Origin: a bacterium SCSIO 12827
GTDB taxonomy: Bacteria > Pseudomonadota > Alphaproteobacteria > Rhodospirillales > Casp-alpha2
NCBI GenBank assembly: GCA_024397995.1
Contig: CP073746.1
Span: 868,001-932,000, forward strand
Direction of reading: 5' to 3'
Length of the DNA: 64,000 nt
Shown here: in pieces, positions 32,902 to 42,081 of the stretch
How positions within the stretch are numbered: position 1 is the stretch's first letter
Layout: each line of letters starts with the position of its first letter
Translations under genes and position numbers: made by a program
Notes under the pieces: model-generated
What the model was told of the DNA's origin: nothing
Database searches by the model: none
Seen by the model: the letters and a program-made list of their open reading frames with translations, nothing else

Positions 32902-33741
32902 TTAGTGGACGTCCGACCAGATCTTGCGCTTGAGGGCGAACAGCATGCCCGTGAGCACCAGCAGGAACAGCATCACCTTGATGCCGAGGCGCTTGCGCTC
33001 CTCCAGCTCCGGTTCCGCCGCCCAGGCCAGGAACGTGGACACGTCATGAGCTTGCTGGGCCACCGTGGCCTTGGTGCCGTCGGAAAACTCGACGCCGTCC
33101 TCGACCAGCGGGTTGGCCATGGCGATCACGCCGCCCGGGAAGTACTTGTTGTAGCTTCCGCCATCCGGCACTTCGACGCCCGCGGGGGCCTCGCCGTAGC
33201 CGGTCAGCAGCGCATAGACGTAGTCGGCACCGATGGTGAAGCCATCCGGATGCTTCATGGACACCTTGATGATCGAATCGCCGCCCTGCGCACGGGCCTT
33301 GGTGATCAGCGACAGGTCCGGCGGTGCCTTGCCGTTGTTGGCAGCGGCGGCGGCCTTGTCGTTGGCGAACGGCGACGGCAGCGGATCGGACGGTGTGCGC
33401 TTGCGGGCGAACATGTCCCCGTCGTCGTTGGGGCCGTCCTGGATCTCATACTCGGCGGCAAGAACCTTGGTCTGCGCTTCCGAGAACCCGATGTCCTGCA
33501 GATTGCGGAACTTGATCAGGCTCATGGAATGACAGGCCGAGCAGACTTCCTTGTACACCTTGTAGCCGCGTTGAGCCGACGCCCTGTCGTAGGTTCCGAA
33601 CAGGCCCTTGAAGGACCAGTCCTGGGCCGCCGGCTTGGCAGCGGCACCGGCCGCCTGGGCCGGAGCGGAGGTCAGGGACAGCGCCGCGACGGCACCGGCG
33701 GTGAGAACGGCCGCGAAGGCGGTCTTGATGGTTGGTTTCAT
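32902..33741 (-). CDS. petC: Ubiquinol-cytochrome c reductase cytochrome c1
   Basis: Haem-bearing subunit of the bc1 complex, 279 aa, passing electrons from the Rieske centre to a soluble cytochrome. A signal peptide ends near APAQA; the haem site CSACH is at residues 67-71, the distal Met is in GGVIAMANPL, and a C-terminal membrane helix (about 254-273, KVMLFLLVLTGMLFALKRK) anchors it. Two ATG stand together at 33744 and 33741; 33741 gives better spacing from AAGGA. It starts eight bases after the petB stop. A much longer frame upstream runs inside petB and is not coding. Confidence 0.95.
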   Translation of the reverse strand: MKPTIKTAFAAVLTAGAVAALSLTSAPAQAAGAAAKPAAQDWSFKGLFGTYDRASAQRGYKVYKEVCSACHSMSLIKFRNLQDIGFSEAQTKVLAAEYEIQDGPNDDGDMFARKRTPSDPLPSPFANDKAAAAANNGKAPPDLSLITKARAQGGDSIIKVSMKHPDGFTIGADYVYALLTGYGEAPAGVEVPDGGSYNKYFPGGVIAMANPLVEDGVEFSDGTKATVAQQAHDVSTFLAWAAEPELEERKRLGIKVMLFLLVLTGMLFALKRKIWSDVH

Positions 33742-33749
33742 CATTTTCC

Positions 33750-35027
33750 TTACTCCGCAGGCTGCGTGACCGAGGCGGAAATGCTTTCCGGCAGGGCCTT
33801 GGGCCGTTCGATGACGCCGAGGATGGGCAGGATCACCAGAAGGTGCGCGAAGTAGTAGATCGTCGAGATCTGACCGAGCAGAACCCAGATGCCTTCCGGC
33901 GGATGGGCGCCGACCATGCCGAGCACGACCCAGTCGAGCACGAAGATCCAGAAGAACCACTTGTAGATCGGCCGGAACCGGGCCGAACGCACCTTGGAGG
34001 TATCCAGCCAGGGCACCAGCGCCAGCAGGATGATCGAGCCGAACATGGCGATGACGCCCGCCAACTTCGCCGTCATCAGCCAGGAAACCGGCCAATACAG
34101 GATGAAGTCGTTGGTGAAGGCGCGAAGGATCGCGTAGGACGGCAGGAAGTACCATTCGGGCACGATGTGCGGCGGGGTCGCCAGCGCGTTGGCCGGGATG
34201 TAGTTGTCCGCTTCGCCGAAGTAGTTGGGCGCGAAGAACACGAAGAAGCAGAAGATCAGCAGAAACACGCCCATCCCGAACAGGTCTTTGATGGTGAAGT
34301 AGGGATGGAAGGGAATGGTGTCCTGCGGGCCCTTTACGTCAACGCCGGTCGGGTTGTTCGACCCGAAGGTATGCAGCGCCCAGATGTGCACGACCACCAG
34401 GCCCAGGATCACGAAGGGCAGCAGGTAGTGCAGCGAGAAGAAGCGGTTCAGCGTCGGGTTATCGACCACGAAGCCGCCCCACAGCAGGGTCACGATGCTG
34501 TCGCCGACCACCGGAATGGCCGAGAACAGGTTGGTGATGACCGTGGCCCCCCAATAGGACATCTGGCCCCAGGGCAGAACGTAGCCCATGAACGCCGTCG
34601 CCATCATGGCGAGCAGGATCAGCACGCCGATGATCCACAGCAGTTCGCGGGGGTTCTTGTAGGACCCGAAGTAGAGGCCGCGGAAGATGTGGATGTAGAC
34701 GGCGATGAAGAAGAAGCTGGCGCCGTTCATGTGCAGATAACGGATCAGCCAGCCGCCGTTGACGTCGCGCATGACGCGCTCGACGGAATTGAAGGCCAAC
34801 GTGGTGTGCGGCGTGTAATGCATGGCCAGCACGATGCCCGACACGATCATGATGATCAGCGCCAGACCGGCCAGGGAGCCGAAGTTCCACCAGTAGCTGA
34901 GGTTCTTCGGCGCCGGATAGCCGGAGCCCACGGAATGGTCGATGAAGCTGAAGATCGGCATGCGATGCTCGATCCACTTCACGACGCCGTTCTGCATGAA
35001 TTTGCTTGTCGATTGTTGTTCGCTCAT
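33750..35027 (-). CDS. petB: Ubiquinol-cytochrome c reductase cytochrome b
   Basis: Eight-helix cytochrome b of the bc1 complex, 425 aa, normal for alphaproteobacteria. It carries both haems and both quinone sites: [20 protein letters not shown] holds a pair of haem His, the second pair is in [39 protein letters not shown] is the Qo region, and [14 protein letters not shown] contains the conserved PEWY. It follows petA after 11 bases and is translated with GGGGGA as ribosome site. Confidence 0.98.
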   Translation of the reverse strand: MSEQQSTSKFMQNGVVKWIEHRMPIFSFIDHSVGSGYPAPKNLSYWWNFGSLAGLALIIMIVSGIVLAMHYTPHTTLAFNSVERVMRDVNGGWLIRYLHMNGASFFFIAVYIHIFRGLYFGSYKNPRELLWIIGVLILLAMMATAFMGYVLPWGQMSYWGATVITNLFSAIPVVGDSIVTLLWGGFVVDNPTLNRFFSLHYLLPFVILGLVVVHIWALHTFGSNNPTGVDVKGPQDTIPFHPYFTIKDLFGMGVFLLIFCFFVFFAPNYFGEADNYIPANALATPPHIVPEWYFLPSYAILRAFTNDFILYWPVSWLMTAKLAGVIAMFGSIILLALVPWLDTSKVRSARFRPIYKWFFWIFVLDWVVLGMVGAHPPEGIWVLLGQISTIYYFAHLLVILPILGVIERPKALPESISASVTQPAE

Positions 35028-35038
35028 GACGTCCCCCG

Positions 35039-35593
35039 TTACCCGATCACGACCTGGGTGTCCGACGCGAACGTATAGTTCGGGACAAGCAGGTTTTGCG
35101 GCGCCGGGCCCTTGCGGATCCGACCCGAGGTGTCGTAATGCGAGCCGTGGCAGGGGCAGAACCAGCCGCCGAAGTCACCCTTCGGCTCGCCTTCTTTCTG
35201 ACCCAGCGGAATGCAGCCCAGGTGGGTGCACACGCCGACCATGATCAGCCAGTCGTCCTTTTGGACGCGGTCGGCGTCCTTGGCCGGGTCCGGCAGGGCC
35301 GCGGTGTCGTCTTTTTTCGCCTGTTCGATCTCGGCCGCGGTGCGGTTGCGGATGAACACCGGCTTTCCTTGCCAGACGACCGTGATGCTCTGGCCGTCCT
35401 TGATGGGCTCCAGATTCACTTCGGTGGTCGCCAGGGCCAGGGTATCGGCCGCCGGGTTGAGGCTGTTAACAAACGGCCACAGGGTCAACGCGGTACCCAC
35501 CGCGCCGACAGTAGCCGTGGAAACCAGTAGGAAATCGCGGCGCGTCTGCGCGTCGATTTCGGCGGTTGGCGGGGTGCTCGCCGTGTCGCTCAT
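35039..35593 (-). CDS. petA: Ubiquinol-cytochrome c reductase Rieske iron-sulfur subunit
   Basis: Rieske [2Fe-2S] protein, 184 aa. Cluster ligands CTHLGC and CPCHGS are intact; the twin-Arg TRRDFLLVS at residues 17-25 and the helix after it show Tat export with the anchor kept. First gene of petABC. ATG 35593 is used; GTG two codons before is possible. A perfect TTGACA lies at 35656-35651 on the minus strand, 58 bases before the start, but no convincing -10 follows it. The [12 protein letters not shown] insertion between the ligand motifs is usual in bacterial forms. Confidence 0.97.
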   Translation of the reverse strand: MSDTASTPPTAEIDAQTRRDFLLVSTATVGAVGTALTLWPFVNSLNPAADTLALATTEVNLEPIKDGQSITVVWQGKPVFIRNRTAAEIEQAKKDDTAALPDPAKDADRVQKDDWLIMVGVCTHLGCIPLGQKEGEPKGDFGGWFCPCHGSHYDTSGRIRKGPAPQNLLVPNYTFASDTQVVIG

Positions 35594-35869
35594 AAGCACT
35601 TCCCCTTAAAAGGTGTTTTGATCTTGTGTTCGCCGCCCCGGCTTGATGGGTGTCAAACCTGGACGGCCCCCGAACTCACCGCCAAATCTAAGGGACCGGC
35701 GGAAAAGAGGCAACGGCGGGCTGTATATTACCCAACCGTCATGGAATGTGCGGACGCAGGACGCCCGCACGAACCGGCGAGACCTTATGTCCTGAGGGGC
35801 CTTCAGGCAAGCGCTAACTGTTGAGAATAGCTTGCAAACCGGGCCTTTCGGGGCCTTCATGGGGCCGTC

Positions 35870-36349
35870 ATGCCCGCACCGGTCGAAATTGCCCTGTATC
35901 AACCCGATATCCCGCAGAACACGGGCGCCGTGATGCGCACGGCCGCCTGCCTGGGCACGGCCCTGCATATTATCGAGCCCTGCGGCTTTGTGCTGTCGGA
36001 TGCCCGCATGCGGCGCTCGGGCATGGACTACCTGGATCACCTGGAAATGCGCCGCCATGCCTCCTGGGCCGCGTTCCGGGAGGCATCGGAAGGCCGCCGC
36101 CTGGTGCTGTTGACCACCGCGGCGGCCACGCGGTTGCCGGATTTCCGCTTCCAGGCCGGCGATATGCTGTTGTTCGGGCGCGAAAGCGCGGGCGTGCCGG
36201 ACGATGTGCATGCCGCGGCCGATGCGCGGGTGCGGATTCCCCTGGTTCCCGGTACACGGTCCTTGAACCTGGCGGCCAGTGCGGCCATGGTTCTGGCGAC
36301 GGCGCTGGGCCAACTCGGCGCCTATCCCGGAGACCCAGGCACCCCATGA
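35870..36349 (+). CDS. trmL: tRNA (cytidine(34)-2'-O)-methyltransferase
   Basis: SPOUT methyltransferase of 159 aa that 2'-O-methylates the wobble base of certain leucine tRNAs. Motifs: [20 protein letters not shown] (the N-terminal motif 1), [26 protein letters not shown] (motif 2) and [20 protein letters not shown] (the trefoil-knot motif 3). The length is right for TrmL and too short for TrmH. It is divergent from petA and overlaps hemF by ATGA. Confidence 0.95.
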   Translation: MPAPVEIALYQPDIPQNTGAVMRTAACLGTALHIIEPCGFVLSDARMRRSGMDYLDHLEMRRHASWAAFREASEGRRLVLLTTAAATRLPDFRFQAGDMLLFGRESAGVPDDVHAAADARVRIPLVPGTRSLNLAASAAMVLATALGQLGAYPGDPGTP

Positions 36350-37257
36350 ACGACGCAACGCCCCCCGCCCCCGATTACTCGGACGCCCACAAATCCCGCG
36401 CCAAGGCCTGGTTCGAGCGCCTGCGTGACGATTTCTGCAAGGCGCTGGAGGATCTCGAGGACGCGGTCACCGGCCCCAACGGCACCAGTGCGCGCCAGCC
36501 GGGCCGATTCGCGCGTAAATCCTGGGAACGTCCCGGCGACGTGGCCGGCAGCATGGGCGGCGCCAATGGGGGTGGGGGCGTCATGGCCGTGATGCGGGGC
36601 GGGCGGGTGTTCGAAAAGGCGGGGGTCAACGTGTCCACCGTCATGGGCGAATTTTCCGAGGAATTCAGGGCGCGAATCCCGGGTGCTGCCGAAGACCCCC
36701 GATTCTGGGCGTCCGGCATTTCCACCGTCATCCATCCCAATTCGCCGCTGGTGCCGGCGGCGCATATGAACACGCGCATGATCGTCACCACCCAGGGCTG
36801 GTTCGGCGGCGGCGGCGACCTGACGCCCGTGTTCCCCGATGACGCGGATACGGATCAGTTTCACGGCGCCTTCAAGACGGCCTGTGACGCCCACGATCCG
36901 GCCTACTATCCCAAGTTCAAGGAATGGTGCGACCGCTACTTCTTCCTGCCGCACCGGAACGAGGCGCGGGGCGTCGGCGGCATTTTCTACGATCAGCACA
37001 ACACGGGCGACTGGGACGCCGATTTCGCCTTCACCCAGGACGTCGGCCGGGCCTTCGCCACCGTCTATCCCGAGATCGTGCGCAAGCACATGAACAAGAC
37101 CTGGACCACGGATGACCGCGAAGCCCAGCGCGTGAAGCGCGGGCGCTATGTGGAATTCAACCTGCTGTACGACCGGGGCACCATCTTCGGCCTGCAGACG
37201 GGCGGCAATACCGAGGCGATCCTGATGTCCCTGCCGCCGGACGTCGCCTGGCCGTAG
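36346..37257 (+). CDS. hemF: Aerobic coproporphyrinogen III oxidase
   Basis: Oxygen-dependent step of haem synthesis, 303 aa. Signature [20 protein letters not shown] near the start, [20 protein letters not shown], the [13 protein letters not shown] metal/substrate region, [20 protein letters not shown] and a closing [20 protein letters not shown] are all present and complete. Translation is coupled to trmL (ATGA overlap). Haem supply serves the bc1 genes on the other strand. Confidence 0.97.
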   Translation: MNDATPPAPDYSDAHKSRAKAWFERLRDDFCKALEDLEDAVTGPNGTSARQPGRFARKSWERPGDVAGSMGGANGGGGVMAVMRGGRVFEKAGVNVSTVMGEFSEEFRARIPGAAEDPRFWASGISTVIHPNSPLVPAAHMNTRMIVTTQGWFGGGGDLTPVFPDDADTDQFHGAFKTACDAHDPAYYPKFKEWCDRYFFLPHRNEARGVGGIFYDQHNTGDWDADFAFTQDVGRAFATVYPEIVRKHMNKTWTTDDREAQRVKRGRYVEFNLLYDRGTIFGLQTGGNTEAILMSLPPDVAWP

Positions 37258-37422
37258 AAGTGATCGGTTGAAAAGCTCTCAAGCCCACAAAGGATGGCGT
37301 GGCCGGCTTGCGGGCGTCTTAATACGACCTTTGCTTCGTGTGCTTTCTTTCACGCTACAATTCTTGGTATTGCTTTCGACTGGCTGACCAGAGCCGAGGT
37401 CTCTTAATTAGGACTCGTTCAA

Positions 37423-38235
37423 ATGCACCTGTGGATCGGGGGAATCTTAACCGGGGTTGTGCTCGTCGGGTTTATTCATGCCATTTTCCAGAATTTTGAA
37501 CCGATCAACAGCAGGTGGATGCCCGACGATTGGGAAACCTTATTAGTCGGTATCGTAGCACTGCTGCACTATCAAGCTTATCGCAAAGAACTTGCTGTTA
37601 AAGAAAATCGGGCCGCATTAGGAGCCACTGGGCGACTGACAAATGATCTGAGTGACATCACTAAGTATGCAACTAAGGCAATGAAGTTTGCTCAGTTGCT
37701 CCATGAGTATATATTGGAAATAAATAATATTCGGGAACTGGAACAAGGGCCTGGAGCATTTAGTTTAGATATTGAGACCTGGGATTTGCGGTTAAGAGAG
37801 GCTCGCGTTGCTGCTGACGACATCAGGAAAAAACTTCTCAGAAAAAAAGTGCCACGCCTACCTCAGGAACTAATTGATCGGGTTGCGGACGCGGGGAACC
37901 ATCTAGGATCAGATAGGGTCATCGACCTGCTGAAAGCATATCAGGTCCAGTATGCAAGGCTCTCAGATTATTTAGAACGAATTAGAAACCCTGAGACTGG
38001 CAATACGACGCACATAGTGACGACGCTTAATGCGCTTAGTGCGCTCAGTGATGCCGCGCGGATTCATGTGCTCGCTGAAAAATTATTCGATGAGGCTAGA
38101 CGTGGTTGGAAGTTTTACAACGATGACGTGACTGCAGAAGAGATCAAAAATTGTCTTCTGATACGTATTGGTTGGGAAGGGACAAATCCCACCACCCAGA
38201 AAGACGAAGCTGGGCGCCGTGATTCCCTAGGCTAA
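37423..38235 (+). CDS. Hypothetical membrane-anchored helical protein (low GC)
   Basis: Unrecognised 270-aa protein. Two hydrophobic segments near the N-terminus (about 4-24 and 38-54) form a hairpin; the remaining 210 residues are charged, helical and presumably cytosolic. They include a charged, Leu-rich stretch (RLREARVAADDIRKKLLRKK) and a second helical half with ARLSDYLERIRN and DAARIHVLAEKLFDEARRGW. Codons are much more A/T rich than any neighbour, with many AAA, AAT, TTA and ATA codons, so the gene is probably acquired. It stands alone between hemF and DUF486 with a promoter region of about 165 bases. No domain is claimed. Confidence 0.7.
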   Translation: MHLWIGGILTGVVLVGFIHAIFQNFEPINSRWMPDDWETLLVGIVALLHYQAYRKELAVKENRAALGATGRLTNDLSDITKYATKAMKFAQLLHEYILEINNIRELEQGPGAFSLDIETWDLRLREARVAADDIRKKLLRKKVPRLPQELIDRVADAGNHLGSDRVIDLLKAYQVQYARLSDYLERIRNPETGNTTHIVTTLNALSALSDAARIHVLAEKLFDEARRGWKFYNDDVTAEEIKNCLLIRIGWEGTNPTTQKDEAGRRDSLG

Positions 38236-38296
38236 TAGGGAAACGCAGCCTACTGCGCCCTTCCTTCTTGCCGTCTCTTTCCGCCGAGAGGTCATC

Positions 38297-38650
38297 ATGC
38301 CCACCTTCTCCCTCGCCGCCCTCACGCCGATTCTGCTGCTCTGCGTGTCCAACATCTTCATGACGGTCGCCTGGTACGGGCATCTTAAGTTCAAGTCGGA
38401 GGCTCTGTGGCTGGTGATCGTCATCAGCTGGGGCATCGCCTTCGTCGAATACTGTTTCGCCGTGCCGGCCAACCGTTATGGCCACGGGATTTATTCGGCG
38501 GCGGAATTGAAGACCATCCAAGAGGTCATCAGCCTGACCGTGTTCGCGGGGTTTTCCGTGCTTTATCTGGGGGAAAGCTTTTCCTGGATGCACGCGGCGG
38601 GGTTCGCCTGCATCGCCTTCGGCGCGTTCCTCGTGTTCCAGGCAAGCTAG
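38297..38650 (+). CDS. DMT-family protein (DUF486)
   Basis: Small four-helix membrane protein of 117 aa from the DMT/DUF486 family. Typical features: ILLLCVSNIFMTVAWYGHLK, then WGIAFVEYCFAVPANRYG and FSAAELKTIQE-like segment IYSAAELKTIQEVISLTVFA, ending in LYLGESFSWMHAAGFACI. Transport role is inferred from distant EmrE-like kin; no substrate known. GAGAGGTCATC gives a modest ribosome site. It is followed by hairpins at 38670-38732. Confidence 0.9.
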   Translation: MPTFSLAALTPILLLCVSNIFMTVAWYGHLKFKSEALWLVIVISWGIAFVEYCFAVPANRYGHGIYSAAELKTIQEVISLTVFAGFSVLYLGESFSWMHAAGFACIAFGAFLVFQAS

Positions 38651-38669
38651 CGCCTTCCGAAACCAATGA

Positions 38670-38746
38670 CGGCGGGAACCCGCTTTCTGGGATTCCCGCC
38701 GCCGTTTGGATCGTTCGAAACGAAGCGTTTCGTATATCGGTTTTTT
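38670..38746. terminator. Hairpin pair between DUF486 and flgG
   Basis: CGGCGGGAA (38670-38678) pairs with TTCCCGCCG (38693-38701) with CCC/GGG inside; then CGAAACG-AAG-CGTTTCG (38716-38732), with TTTTTT at 38741-38746. Good position for ending the DUF486 transcript, but the T run is not directly against a stem. Confidence 0.45.
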
Positions 38747-38855
38747 AGGGCCGCCCGAACGGCCTTGTTCTGGTTCCGCGATCTCTGTGTCGCGGTGGTA
38801 GTGCCGGCGAGTATGCCGGGGGATGGTTTACCGATGATTAACGCCCTGGCCGGGA

Positions 38856-39635
38856 TTAGCCGGTTTTGGTCGACATCATCTGGTCGGCGGTCTGAATGAC
38901 CTTGGAGCTCAGCTCATAAGCCCGCATGGCCTTGACCATGTTGGCGATCTCTTCCACCGGGTTGACGTTCGACGATTCCAGGAAGCCCTGCAGGATGGAG
39001 CCGAACCCGGCCGTGCCGGGCGTGCCCACCAGAGGGGCGCCAGACGCCGTGGTTTCCTGGAACATGCTGTCGCCGATGGCGTACAGGCCGCCTTCGTTGG
39101 GGAAGCGGACCAGGTTGATCTGACCCAGGTTCTGCGGCTGCGGCTGTCCTTCGAAGGAGGCGTAGACCTCGCCGGAATTGTTGATCGTGACCTCGATGGC
39201 GCCCGGCGGGATGGCGATGCCGGCACCGACCGTGAGGCCATCATGGGTGACGATCTGCCCGGCCTGATTCAACTGAAAGGCACCGGCGCGGGTATAGGCG
39301 GTTTCGCCGTTGGCCAGGGTGACCGGCATGTAGCCGGAACCTTGAATGGCGACATCGAAGGGGTTTCCCGTCTGCGCCAGGTTGCCCTGTTCGACGACCC
39401 GGTAGAAGGACGCCGTGTGCACGCCCAGGCCAGCCTTGACGCCGCCCGGCACGATGCCGTTGGCACGCGAATGCTTGGAATTGGGGCGCTTGTTGTCTTC
39501 ATAAATAAGATCGTTGAACGATGCCCGGCGGCGCTGATAGCCGGTGGTGTTCATGTTCGCCAGGTTGTTGGCGATCACGTCCACGCGCTCCTGCTGCGCC
39601 ACCATTCCGGTGGCTGCGATATAGAGTGGATTCAT
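38856..39635 (-). CDS. flgG: Flagellar basal-body rod protein FlgG
   Basis: Distal rod protein of the flagellum, 259 aa, the normal FlgG length. N-terminal rod motif MNPLYIAATGMVAQQERVDV, then NNLANMNTTGYQRRRASFND, the middle GNPFDVAIQGSGYMPVTLAN and AYTRAGAFQLNQAGQIVT, and the C-terminal SSNVNPVEEIANMVKAMRAY with VIQTADQMM. The length and PVEE tail suit FlgG rather than FlgF. It is exported by the flagellar type III system. No other flagellar gene lies in the window; its neighbours on both sides are on the other strand, so it is a solitary gene. AAGGA lies nine bases before the ATG. Confidence 0.93.
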   Translation of the reverse strand: MNPLYIAATGMVAQQERVDVIANNLANMNTTGYQRRRASFNDLIYEDNKRPNSKHSRANGIVPGGVKAGLGVHTASFYRVVEQGNLAQTGNPFDVAIQGSGYMPVTLANGETAYTRAGAFQLNQAGQIVTHDGLTVGAGIAIPPGAIEVTINNSGEVYASFEGQPQPQNLGQINLVRFPNEGGLYAIGDSMFQETTASGAPLVGTPGTAGFGSILQGFLESSNVNPVEEIANMVKAMRAYELSSKVIQTADQMMSTKTG

Positions 39636-39701
39636 TTTTCCCGTTCCTTATACGTTCGCCTTCGCCGGGGTTGACCCCGATCCAGGTGCTGCTGGGGGTG
39701 T

Positions 39702-39717
39702 TTCAATCCCCGTGCCA
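39702..39717 (-). promoter_or_regulatory. Sigma-54-like promoter of flgG
   Basis: Minus strand TGGCACGGGGATTGAA fits the -24/-12 consensus TGGCACG-N4-TTGC[AT] at every fixed position but the C of the -12 element. It lies 67-82 bases before the flgG ATG. The 310-base gap 39636-39945 otherwise holds an A/T-rich stretch (39718-39760) and nothing else I can name. Confidence 0.5.
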
Positions 39718-39945
39718 TATGAAGAATTGTTTGTTTTCAACAGATTAAATTAATTTTCCTGGGCCCGGGACGGCAGAAACCGCCCGCAAAGGGGAAATTC
39801 TTGCCGGGTCGGGCGGCACTTCAGGGGCGGGAGGGCCGCCGATCGGGCTTGTCATCGCGCGCCCGGCGCGTCACCTTCCGGTCAATCCCTTCCGGCGCCG
39901 CAAAGGCCCGGACAATCGATGAGAATTCCCAAGGAGGAGACATCC

Positions 39946-40944
39946 ATGCGCGCCTATTGGTATGACCGCGCCGGCCCGGCGGCGGACGTCCTGCAGTTCG
40001 GCGACCTTCCCGACCCGGAACCGGGTCCGGGCGAGGTCCGCGTCCGCATCGCTTATTCCGCCATCAATCCGACGGACGTGAAGCGCCGCGCCTCGGGCCG
40101 CGAATTGGCCCAGTTCTCGCCGATCATCCCCAACAACGACGGCTCTGGCGTCATCGACAAGGTCGGCGAAGGGGTCAACAACGCCCGTATCGGCCAGAAG
40201 GTCTGGATATTCGGCGCCCAGCATGGCCGCCCCCAAGGCACGGCGGCGGAATACGTGGTCCTGCCGACGCGCCAGGCGATATCGCTTGCGGGCGACGTAT
40301 CCTTAAGCCAGGGGGCCTGCGCCGGGGTGCCGGTGGTGACGGCCTATCACGCGCTGTTCTGCGACGGCGATCTGTCGCGGAAGACCGTTCTGGTGACCGG
40401 CGGCACGGGGCGTGTCGGCGCCTATGCGGTGCAATTGGGCGTGTGGGGCGGGGCCAAGGTGATCACGACCTGCGGGTCCGATGACCATTGCGCCGAGGCG
40501 CGCGAATTGGGTGCTGCGGCAGCCCTCAATTACAAGGAGCCGGGCCTGAAGGAGCGCATTCTCGAAGCCGCCGGCGGCCCCGTCGACCGCATTGTCGAGG
40601 TCGCTTTCGGGTCCAACACGGACCTGCTGCCGGATATCCTGAAACCCAACGGCACCGTCGCGACCTATGCGTCCGACGCCGTGCCGGAGCCTTCGTTCCC
40701 CTTCAACAAGTGGATGGGCGGCAACGTCAACATCCGCATGTTCACGATCTATCAGCTCGACCGCTTGACGCAGGATGAAGTGCTGCAGACGGTCAGCCCG
40801 CTGATGTCGCCGGACACCCTGGTCCACCGGATCGGCGAACGCTTCCAGTTCGAGGACATGGTCAAGGCCCATGAAGCGGTAGAGGCAGGCGACGTCCACG
40901 GCGTCGCCCAGGTCGTCGTGGCGAAGAATCTGGAGCATCAGTGA
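39946..40944 (+). CDS. NADPH:quinone oxidoreductase (zinc-free MDR family)
   Basis: Quinone reductase/zeta-crystallin-type enzyme of the medium-chain dehydrogenase superfamily, 332 aa. Motifs: YSAINPTDVKRRASG, NNDGSGVIDKVGEGV, ACAGVPVVTAYHALFC, VLVTGGTGRVGAYAVQLGVW (NADPH site) and DRIVEVAFGSN. No zinc-ligand Cys/His set, so not an alcohol dehydrogenase. AAGGAGGAG fixes the ATG at 39946. A RidA gene overlaps its stop (GTGATG), showing coupling. It starts a new plus-strand run after the flgG divergent gap. Confidence 0.92.
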   Translation: MRAYWYDRAGPAADVLQFGDLPDPEPGPGEVRVRIAYSAINPTDVKRRASGRELAQFSPIIPNNDGSGVIDKVGEGVNNARIGQKVWIFGAQHGRPQGTAAEYVVLPTRQAISLAGDVSLSQGACAGVPVVTAYHALFCDGDLSRKTVLVTGGTGRVGAYAVQLGVWGGAKVITTCGSDDHCAEARELGAAAALNYKEPGLKERILEAAGGPVDRIVEVAFGSNTDLLPDILKPNGTVATYASDAVPEPSFPFNKWMGGNVNIRMFTIYQLDRLTQDEVLQTVSPLMSPDTLVHRIGERFQFEDMVKAHEAVEAGDVHGVAQVVVAKNLEHQ

Positions 40945-41330
40945 TGAAGATGATCAACCATCAACCGGCGACCGTGCACAAGCCGTTTTCGGCCTATGCC
41001 CTGGCGACCGAGGTTCAGGACGCCACGCGCTGGCTACATATTTCCGGCCAGGTCGGGGCGGACAGCGACGGCAATCCGGTCGAGGGGATCGAAGGCCAGT
41101 TGGAAGCGATCTTCTTCAAGCTGGGGGAAATCCTGAAAGAAGCGGAGATGGACCGCACCAACCTGGTCAAGATCACCATCTTCCTGACCCGGGCCGAGGA
41201 CGCGGGCGTCATGCGCAAGGTGCGTGACCGCTTCATGGCCGGGCATCTTTGCGCGTCGAGCCTGCTGATCGTCGCCGGGCTGTCGTCGCCCAACTGGCTG
41301 GCCGAGGTCGAGGCGGTCGCGGCGGCCTAG
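40944..41330 (+). CDS. RidA/YjgF family deaminase
   Basis: Trimeric RidA-family protein of 128 aa; RidA members hydrolyse reactive enamine/imine intermediates. WLHISGQVGADSDGNPVEGI and AIFFKLGEILKEAEMDRTNL, then VKITIFLTRAEDAGVMRKVR and a late SSLLIVAGLSSPNWLAEVEA are typical, but the catalytic Arg expected in the last third (S-R-T-x-V-E type) is replaced by SLLIVAGL, as in the non-archetypal subfamilies, so deaminase activity is uncertain. It overlaps the quinone reductase stop. An in-frame GTG one codon earlier is possible. Confidence 0.85.
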   Translation: MKMINHQPATVHKPFSAYALATEVQDATRWLHISGQVGADSDGNPVEGIEGQLEAIFFKLGEILKEAEMDRTNLVKITIFLTRAEDAGVMRKVRDRFMAGHLCASSLLIVAGLSSPNWLAEVEAVAAA

Positions 41331-41356
41331 TTTCCCAGGCCGCCGGACCAAGCTGT

Positions 41357-42061
41357 TTACGGCACGTCGACGACGACCACTTCGGCGTCGGTATCGGCGC
41401 GGATGGTGATGGTATCCACATCCGTCACCGCCGTGCCCGAGCGTTCGGGCGCGGTGACGCCGTTGATGGTGAGGTCGCCCACGGCGGGCACGATATAGGC
41501 GCTGCGCCCGGGGGCCAGGGTCAGGGTGGTTTCTTCACCGGCTTTGAGCGTGCCGCCCAGGACGGCGGCGTCCTGATGGATTACCAGGGCGTCCGTCGCT
41601 TTGTCCGCTGCGCGGCCCGAGGCCAGAACCTCCAACCTGCCGCCGCGGCTGTCCTTGGGGAACTTGCGGGCGTCCCAACGGGGTGCGATGCCGGTCTTCC
41701 GGGGCTCGATCCAGATCTGGAACAGGGTCGTCGGTTCGTCCTCGCGATTGTGCTCCGCATGGCGGATGCCGGTGCCCGCCGACATCACCTGGACGTCGCC
41801 CGCTTCGGTGCGGCCGGTGTTGCCCAGGTTGTCCTGATGGGTGATGGCCCCCGTCCGCACATAGGTGATGATTTCCATGTCGCGGTGGCCGTGCGGGTCG
41901 AACCCGCGGCCCGGCTGGACCGTGTCGTCGTTCCATACCAGAAGCGGTCCCAGGCCCGTGCGTTTCGGGTCGTAATATCCGGCGAAGGAAAAGTGATAGC
42001 GGGCGTTCAGCCAGTCATTGGTGAAACGGCCCAGGTCGTTCAGGGGGGTAACGGATATCAT
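41357..42061 (-). CDS. Pirin family protein (YhhW-like)
   Basis: Bicupin pirin protein of 234 aa, related to YhhW, a quercetin 2,3-dioxygenase. The N-terminal cupin has the iron ligands in GFDPHGHRDMEIITYV (two His and Glu) and GTGIRHAEHNRE. Last gene of the azoR-hydroquinone reductase-pirin run under the divergent LysR. ATG 42061 follows AAAGGA at eight bases; the long upstream frame lies within the neighbouring gene and is not used. Pirins are often with thiol or quinone detoxification genes, which fits here. Confidence 0.9.
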   Translation of the reverse strand: MISVTPLNDLGRFTNDWLNARYHFSFAGYYDPKRTGLGPLLVWNDDTVQPGRGFDPHGHRDMEIITYVRTGAITHQDNLGNTGRTEAGDVQVMSAGTGIRHAEHNREDEPTTLFQIWIEPRKTGIAPRWDARKFPKDSRGGRLEVLASGRAADKATDALVIHQDAAVLGGTLKAGEETTLTLAPGRSAYIVPAVGDLTINGVTAPERSGTAVTDVDTITIRADTDAEVVVVDVP

Positions 42062-42081
42062 GGCGATGATCCTTTCGTTGA

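Noticed and set aside
33732-35078. Plus-strand frame opposite cytochrome b
   Set aside because: Composition is His/Gln/Asp-rich noise; cytochrome b is certain on the minus strand.
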